Assembly: GCA_017163975.1 (NCBI GenBank)
Contig: JAFFSR010000227.1
Span: 4,402,001 to 4,466,000, forward strand
Direction of reading: 5' to 3'
DNA: 64,000 nt
Origin: Anastatus disparis
Taxonomy: Eukaryota; Arthropoda; Insecta; Hymenoptera; Eupelmidae
Below are positions 57,134-64,000 of the stretch, piece by piece. The translations under genes and the position numbers were made by a program. The notes below the pieces were generated by a model. That model was given only the letters and a program-made list of their open reading frames with translations, had not been told where the DNA came from and made no database searches. The number at the start of each line of letters is the position of its first letter. The stretch's first letter is position 1.

Positions 57134-60085
57134 TTTTTTAATTTATCAGTTTTTATATTTTAATAAAATTTTATGGTAAATTTTTTTAACAATATTATTT
57201 GCGATTTCATTCTATTTTATAAAAGTTACTACTCATTTGTAAACAATAATTTCTTATTGTAACATTAGCAAAAATTTTTTTCGATGTGTGTTTATTTTTT
57301 TACAATCGCAAAAAATTTTTGCAAATAATACAATACTAAATAATTAGATATTTAACACTATCAAAAAAAATTCTTTTTAAAGAAAATCTACAATGCTATA
57401 AGCACACAATAAAATCCAAACCGAAGCTTGAGAACTTGAATTCTGTTTTAAAAAATTTATTGTTTACTCAAGGCAATTTCTAAGTCGCAATTTTTTAAAA
57501 TTTCCAGTTACTTGAAGATGATCGACACCTTGAGATTATTTTATAGAGCTTTTTATAAGATAACGTTGAATCATGTTACTATAGCGCCCTATTGGCTGCG
57601 TATATTTTCATACTTATCAACAAAATATTTTTTTTTATTTTCACCTTTTTAAATATTCTTACTTCATATTTTTTCTAACAAATATTTTTCAATTAAATTT
57701 AACATTTTTTATTTGCTAATTTTAATCCGATTTTTTATTCTATTTTGCTTTTTGCAGTTTTAGCATTTTAATTTCATTAATTATATATAATTATATTTAA
57801 TTGTACGCAACTATATCTATAAATTAAAATACAAAAATATTTGCCGTAGCATCAATATATCAAGCTTTCATCACACATGTAAATACCTCGTTTAATGCAA
57901 CGCTGTAGACACTGATGATACTGTGCGATAAGAAAACCTTACGAAGTAATTTTTCCGCTTTGATGGTTTTTTGCTGCTTTCCAATTTTTCTGACGATGAA
58001 GTCACTGTGATGTCCATATGAAGTTTTATACGTTTACAGATGATCTTCCTCTTGAAATTATTTGTAGAGTATTATACAGTTCTACTACTGCAATTGCTCG
58101 TTTCGAAGTTAAAACGAAGAAATTATACACAACCTACAAATAATTGGAATTAATTAGTTACGATCAATTGCTCAATAAATTAACAGTTAAGCCAAATAAA
58201 TTTAATACAAATTGAAATATCTTAAAAATATAAATGTATTTAAAAGTAAGAATAGAAACTTGAATTATTATAATGAGTTTAAGAATTAGAAATATTTAAA
58301 ATATTAGTAAATAAACGATTTCTTTGAAGAATAAGGCTTTTACTGACTTTTTTGTGAAATTGTGTAATTTTCAACAATTTTCTCACTTGGACAATTTCTT
58401 TGTATGGAAAAAATGAAAAAAAAGCCGGATAGTTTTTTGATTTAATAAATTCTATTTTTCCACCAATTAAATAAATTTAAAAAATATGCATATTATATTT
58501 TATAAAAATTAAAGTATGTTTTTTATGTCATTTTAGAGAAAGTATTCTTTTTACTGAAATTATTAGTTTTTGAGTAGAAATTCACCAAAAAATAAAGATT
58601 GATTTTCAATATTCCGTAACGTTTTATCACTTTGATTTTATCTCCCTAAAATTTTTGGTTAAATTTCTACCAGGGTGTTTTGAATACCAAATGAAACAAA
58701 TTCATAGTCTGTTCTAAAATTTAATATAGGGTTAACTGCATATGCAATGGATTTAACGAAATCTGTACTGTTAAATGAGCAACAGCGATAAATGCTATCA
58801 TTTTAACAGTATACGATTAAATTAACGTACAGTGTTTGGATTAAACGCTGATTTTTTTAAAATAAAAAATTGTGCAAATTTATTCTATAAATCTGTATGC
58901 ATCAAATATGTATCGTAAACTTCTTACTTTATGTGCTTAGGAGAACACGCGTTGAATGCATTTTGTCTCGATGTGACTGGAAGAGACCTCACTTTCAATA
59001 TGTGAAGCTGGTTACAGTGCACGAGTACGCTGCGCAGCACCTATTTGATAACAATAAAAATTTTTAATAAATCTTTAACAGACAACATTTGAATGTAAAT
59101 TATTGAGTTAAGAAATAAAAGATATAAAAATTATAATACGAATTATAAAAAAGGAGATATGGTAAGTTGGTTAAAATTATCCTCTTTTAAAAAAACGATG
59201 GCCGGATGTTGTGAAACATTTTATACTAAGAACGTGATTGGTGGATTGAATAGAATCATATGATTGGCGAAAAACGAGATTTGATTTAATATAATATGCT
59301 TAAATAAAATCATCGATTTAAAATTTAATAACAAAAATCATTGATAAATAATTAAATTATAATTATTGAGTTATAGTTGGATTTTTTAAATAAAATTATC
59401 AATATAAACATCGCTAACTTCCGTTTACAAAATTCTTTTGTGTGAAGATGTCGAGAGTGCGAAGTACCGCTCTATATTCATTTGTTATTGTATATTTAAA
59501 ATTAGAACATTGTAACAATTCTATGCTATTTACTTCTGAATTCTTTTTTTAAAAATTGTACCATAAAATAGTTATTAAGCAATAAATTTAGCAATAAATA
59601 TTTTTTGAAAATACAGATGTTATCAACTTTTTAGCTTATAACAAGGCAAATAATTTTGTAAATTTGAAAAAAATTTAAAATATTTCGAAATATTTTAAAA
59701 TAATTTATAAAAAAACCGATACGTAATACAATTTTGATAATATAATTTAATATATAAAATATTTCTAGATTGACAGCTTAAAAATTTTTTTTCAAAAATA
59801 TAGTATAATACTTGCCTAAAATGTACTATTTTTAAAAGTTTTTTATTTAATTTCAAAATTTAAATTGAATCACGCTTAGAATAAACAGTTCTTCTGCAAA
59901 ATAAAATAAAAATTTTTTGGTTGAAAGAATAATATAATTACTATAATTAAGAAAATATAGATTAGAATTTTTATTTTTATTTCTATTTTAAAAATAGGAA
60001 CGATATACATATCGTTAAGAATGGATTTGAACTATTTTATTTTTTATATATTTTATGGATTTCATATTGTTGAAAATATTAATTT
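57134..60085. other. AT-rich region, one doubtful small ORF
   Basis: No convincing gene. An ATG frame at 58018-58143 (41 codons) contains DDLPLEIICRVLYSS, which looks like the start of an F-box, but it has no continuation or splice support. Confidence 0.3.
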
Positions 60086-60150
60086 TTAAATAACTTCATT
60101 CATTGGTTATTAAGAATTTAGGATTCCAATATTACATATTAAAATTTTTC
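60086..60150. repeat. Relict of the 23.6-kb MITE centre
   Basis: CCAATATTACATATTAAAAT and its flanks match the interior of the element at 23602-23984 (CCAATATTATATATTAAAAT). No ends are preserved. Confidence 0.45.
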
Positions 60151-60596
60151 TGGCACTTATTTTAATTCTCATTTAAGATATATCTTGAAAATCAAATACG
60201 TTAGATTTATATTAAGTGTATAAAAAGCTATATATTCGTAAAATAACTTTTGACCTTGTAATAGTTTACGTTATTTAAATTTTGTAAGATTTAAGAAATG
60301 TCTAAAAACTAATCTAAAAGTTTACCATTTCTTCAATTTTTTAAAATAATAATAAGAAAATGAATATAGCGATAATATATCTTTTAAATGGGATTTATTT
60401 TTCTCGAAGTTTTCCGTGTCTATAAATTCACTGATGCCGCGTAAACTACTCTGATACATTAGTATATAACATCAATTTCTTTACTGATGCAGATAGTAGA
60501 TATGAAATTATTATTATTTAATAATGAACAGAAAATAATAACACTATATTAACGGTTAATCATTAAAAATTTATATACATCTAGATTAGATATAGA

Positions 60597-60624
60597 GCGC
60601 GCTTGCGCGCATGGATTTTCTAGT
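60597..60624 (+). mobile_element. Helitron-like 3' terminus
   Basis: A GC hairpin (GCGCGCTTGCGCGC at 60597-60610) stands out in AT-rich DNA and is followed 10 nt later by CTAG|T, the usual 3' end and insertion site of Helitrons. The 5' end was not located. Confidence 0.4.
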
Positions 60625-61635
60625 GTAAATAAATAATGAACTAATTGAAGCAAAATTTGTTACACGATTTGGAATTGTGTTTCATATGTGATAGACTTAC
60701 GATGTCACCATTTGAGATATACAAATTGGCAGAAATATCCTTTTCGCCAAGCGTAGTCTCGTCGGTAATGTAATTATTTAGTTTTCACTCAAAAATTTTT
60801 TAAAAGAACTGCATATTTTCGCACATATAGTTCGATTCTCGAATTGTTTAGAGTTCGTGGTTAATTTATGTTTTAAATTCCCTTGACCACGTCTATGCTA
60901 TAAAGGATAAATATTGCAAAATTTAAATAGCCTATAATTTTTATTTTTAAATAATTATAATGAAATAAATAAATTTCTTATAGTTTATTGCAATATATTT
61001 AAAATAGAATTTAAATGTATGTAGTTTCATATCAACACTCACAAGCAATTTATATTTGACAATTTCTTCTTTAGTTTTTTCATTATTACTTTATTATACT
61101 TATTTTTATATTTTTGATCTATTTTTCAAACATTTTGCTCGATTCTATTTAGACATTTTATATTTTTGTTTTCTATACATTTTTAAAATCATTATATTTT
61201 TTCTTTTCATGCCTTAAATATTATTCCAATTTTATGAAAAAGTTGAAGAAATGGCATTGAGTTTTGGAATTTGACGCTAAGCTTTTCCAAAATTTATAAA
61301 AATTTATAAAAATATTTATTTTTTTATGTAATAGTATTCTTATTTAGTTTATTCACTTAAATATAATTATCTGTATTAGAATGTTTACTCCTAACTTCAT
61401 TGTATTAGTTGAACTTCAATTTTTTAAATTTGATTTCTTTCACGTTATTATGTTTATTTCATACAAACATAACTTTTGATATGAACTTTGAAAAAATTAG
61501 TTTTATTTTATAACCGTTAGTTTTCGTGTTTCATGCATCTAGTGGATTAATAAAATAGAAAAAAAAACATAGTATATCTAAATGTGAAAATGATAGAAAA
61601 AGAATATTTGTTTCCTTAAAATGAAATATTACATA
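60625..61635. other. AT-rich, nothing recognised
   Basis: No supported feature. Confidence 0.35.
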
Positions 61636-61937
61636 TTAAGGGGATGCATCAGTCCTGTTTTACCATTTTTTAAAACAATTTTCGTTACTATGCGATATAG
61701 ATATACAATATAACTGGTTGCAACGTTTCTCTTGTTCTCATGCATAGCAACAAACATGGCGATGTCAACAAATAAATATAAATTTATTAATTTTTATTTA
61801 GCACGAATAAAGCTTTTTGATGAGTTCAGGGACCAAAATAGTTGTCCGCTCTTTATTTTTCAAATCCTATGTGATTACCCATTTCAGAGAAAAATTGTTT
61901 TTAAAAATGGTAAAACAGGACTGATGCATCCCCTTAA
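61636..61937. mobile_element. 294-bp MITE with about 45-bp arms, TTAA flanks
   Basis: GGGGATGCATCAGTCCTG at 61640 and its complement ending at 61933 extend to arms of about 45 bp (TTTTACCATTTTTAAA block), with TTAA at 61636-61639 and 61934-61937. The first bases (GGGGATG) match the element at 23602, suggesting the same transposase source. Confidence 0.75.
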
Positions 61938-62903
61938 AAAAAAATTAAATTTAAATTCTATTTTAATTTATATTTGAAAATAATGAATTATAGGTTATTT
62001 AAATTTTGCCGCATTTATTTCGTATAGCATAGTGACGCCGCCTGTTAGAGAAAAAACCTTTTATGCGTTTTTTTCATGGCTTTTAGGAACACAACTACAA
62101 ACTTAATTCGAGAATGGAGCCATGTGCAAAAATTTGGTTATTTTTTTTTATATTGATTAAAATGTGATCGAAACATACATTTCTTTTAATTAAAGTCTTT
62201 TTAAAACTATTGATATAGTATATAATTATTTAAAATTTGATTTAAATACCTAATACAAAGCTTTGGCAACGATGCTATCAGACGCATTAGAAAGAGAACA
62301 CATGTGACTGCCGATAATTCATTTTGCTCCGATGAGAATAGATTTCTTATTTTTTCAACAAACAAATACTGTTTATGTTAATAACTTTCACATAATTTTA
62401 CTGGTTAGTTTTTTATTACTGAAAATTTTTCTATGTCTTATTAGAACAATTTTTACCAGCTTATTGGCATCATGGAGACTCAGATGCAACTGAAAGTAGT
62501 CACCGAATCTAGTCGGAAGTGTAGCTTTGGTTGGCGGCGCTTGTGAACCGCAAACATATTAGTTACAATAGCCCGCCTTTTTATGATTGTCGTTTCGACA
62601 TTAATATATTTTATGATAATTCTTTTTCCCACATTTAAAAATTAACCAATAAAAATGAGTGGGCTAACGGAATCATCCAGTAATATCACATTATTTTAAA
62701 ATTATAGATATATAACTATCATAGAATATGTTTCCGTTGACTACATTCAACCGTAAGGTAATCTTTCTCGAATCTTCTTTTTTAATTTCAAAATTCGTCA
62801 ATTGGAATGAGAGAAATACTAAGATTGAATTTGCAGCCAAAGAACAGGGAGAGAATACTTTAACGTATAGTGTCCAGTTTAATATTTGTAAATGGAGTTT
62901 TTT

Positions 62904-62944
<41 letters not shown>

Positions 62945-64000
62945 GATAAAAAAAAGAAATATAGTCTTAGCTCCCTAGTTGTATAATGTACTATTATACA
63001 AATTAAAATATTACTTTTTCAAGTCTAATTTCAAATAGGAATGTGTGATGATTGATTTTGTTCGTTAACCATTTAATTAACGATCTTACGCGAATAACGA
63101 ATGGAAAAGTTTAAGAAACATATTACAGTCTTTCTAAATTCAAATTTGTTTAATAAATTGAAATGAATATTTAGCCATTCCGCTATCATTAGTGATGTTT
63201 AAACATATAATTATAATTATTTTTATATGAATTTTTAATTAACAACCTAATTGTATACTTTCATCCACAAATCGAATTTTTTTATTGAAAAAGTTTATTA
63301 ATAAAGGATTATTTTTTAATTTATTTTTTAGGGCTTTGTGGGATCCGTGACCTTATGTTGTCAGAATTTTAGTTACAATTCAAACATTGACATTTAATTT
63401 CTATTTAGTAAAATTATTATTCGTATAATACTTCCGTACAAGAGAAAAAGACACTCATAATTAATTTCATCGAAAATGAGTTTTTCACATCAATTGATTG
63501 GTAAAAAAACTACATTCGATTTTTGTAATAAAAAATTCATGAAAAGTCAAGTTTTTTTGTAAACAAGTTTTTTATCCGACTATAAAGTTGGTTTATTTCG
63601 GACAAAAAAGACCGCATGTTACTGTCATAGTCAGAGTCACTGTCATAAATTCATTACGATAAACTGGTCCAAATTAAAGTTTTTTTATGATCGACACTTA
63701 CGGTTTTTTCCCCTTGCATTTTCATAAGAAAATATCGGCTTCGATATTGCAAATAATAGAAAAAAATGTATTTTTTTTACAGAACATATTTTAGAATTAT
63801 CACTTTTCTTAAAGTAAGGAATAATATTTTCTAAAATTTATTTTCTTAATGCTGTTTTAAACCAAAAAATTAGTTGTCAATTTACTCTAATTAAATCTAA
63901 ATGAACTTGAAATGTCTTTTTTATTTGTACAGAACAATAGATTTAAAAATTTACTTTAAATAGAAAATGTATATTTGTAATATCGAATTCCCCTTAATTA
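61938..64000. other. AT-rich region with a (TA)n tract, no gene seen
   Basis: (TA)n at about 62908-62942. The short frame 62728-62946 runs into it and is not credible. Slightly GC-richer patches near 62030-62110 and 62460-62590 have no recognised content. Confidence 0.35.

Noticed and set aside
61732..61977. 81-codon frame
   Set aside because: It lies inside a MITE and its C-terminus is encoded by the terminal inverted repeat.

Overview
This window is AT-rich nuclear DNA from an arthropod, most likely an insect. The evidence is spliceosomal introns (mostly 70-570 bp) in three conserved eukaryotic genes, piggyBac-type and Helitron-type elements, an envelope-bearing LTR retroelement remnant, and many TTAA- or TA-flanked miniature inverted-repeat elements (MITEs). 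The order cannot be fixed from sequence alone; a compact AT-rich hymenopteran would fit.

Layout. 0-7 kb: three minus-strand housekeeping genes, namely a MIF4G-domain translation factor, ribosomal protein RPL27 and spliceosome factor CWC15. 7-13.8 kb: no genes, but back-to-back fold-back and MITE elements. 13.8-19.9 kb: one intronless 2017-residue protein with a long helical N-terminal half carrying two R-N-x3-H motifs, followed by about 30 ankyrin repeats. This is the architecture seen in latrotoxin-like and symbiont-type ankyrin proteins. 20-24 kb: gene-free, with three more MITEs. 24.1-34.5 kb: an element with a 242-nt terminal palindrome and about 174-bp inverted terminal repeats around a frameshifted, unrecognised virus-like reading frame; a 2.4-kb part of it is repeated four times head to tail. 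34.5-41.9 kb: degenerate retroelement or virus-derived mosaic, including an integrase C-terminus, broken envelope glycoprotein frames, direct repeats of about 354 bp around a 264-codon ORF, and an OB-fold fragment.

42-54 kb: the most unusual part. It holds a Cys-rich exon followed by a 176-bp satellite, a small OB-fold-like gene with a duplicated 115-nt exon, and a tandem family of three intron-containing paralogous genes that I cannot assign to any known family. Their introns contain at least ten copies of a roughly 75-bp near-perfect hairpin. Intron phases are conserved between paralogs, so the gene models are credible, although copy 1 has a Trp-to-stop change and copies 2 and 3 each lack exons.

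54.7-57.1 kb: a piggyBac-like element with TTAA-flanked termini. Its 501-aa transposase is intact as a frame, but two of the three catalytic Asp positions are Asn. 57-64 kb: no convincing gene; relicts include a Helitron-like 3' end and a 294-bp MITE. No bacterial operons, CRISPR arrays, rRNA genes or intact tRNA genes are visible.
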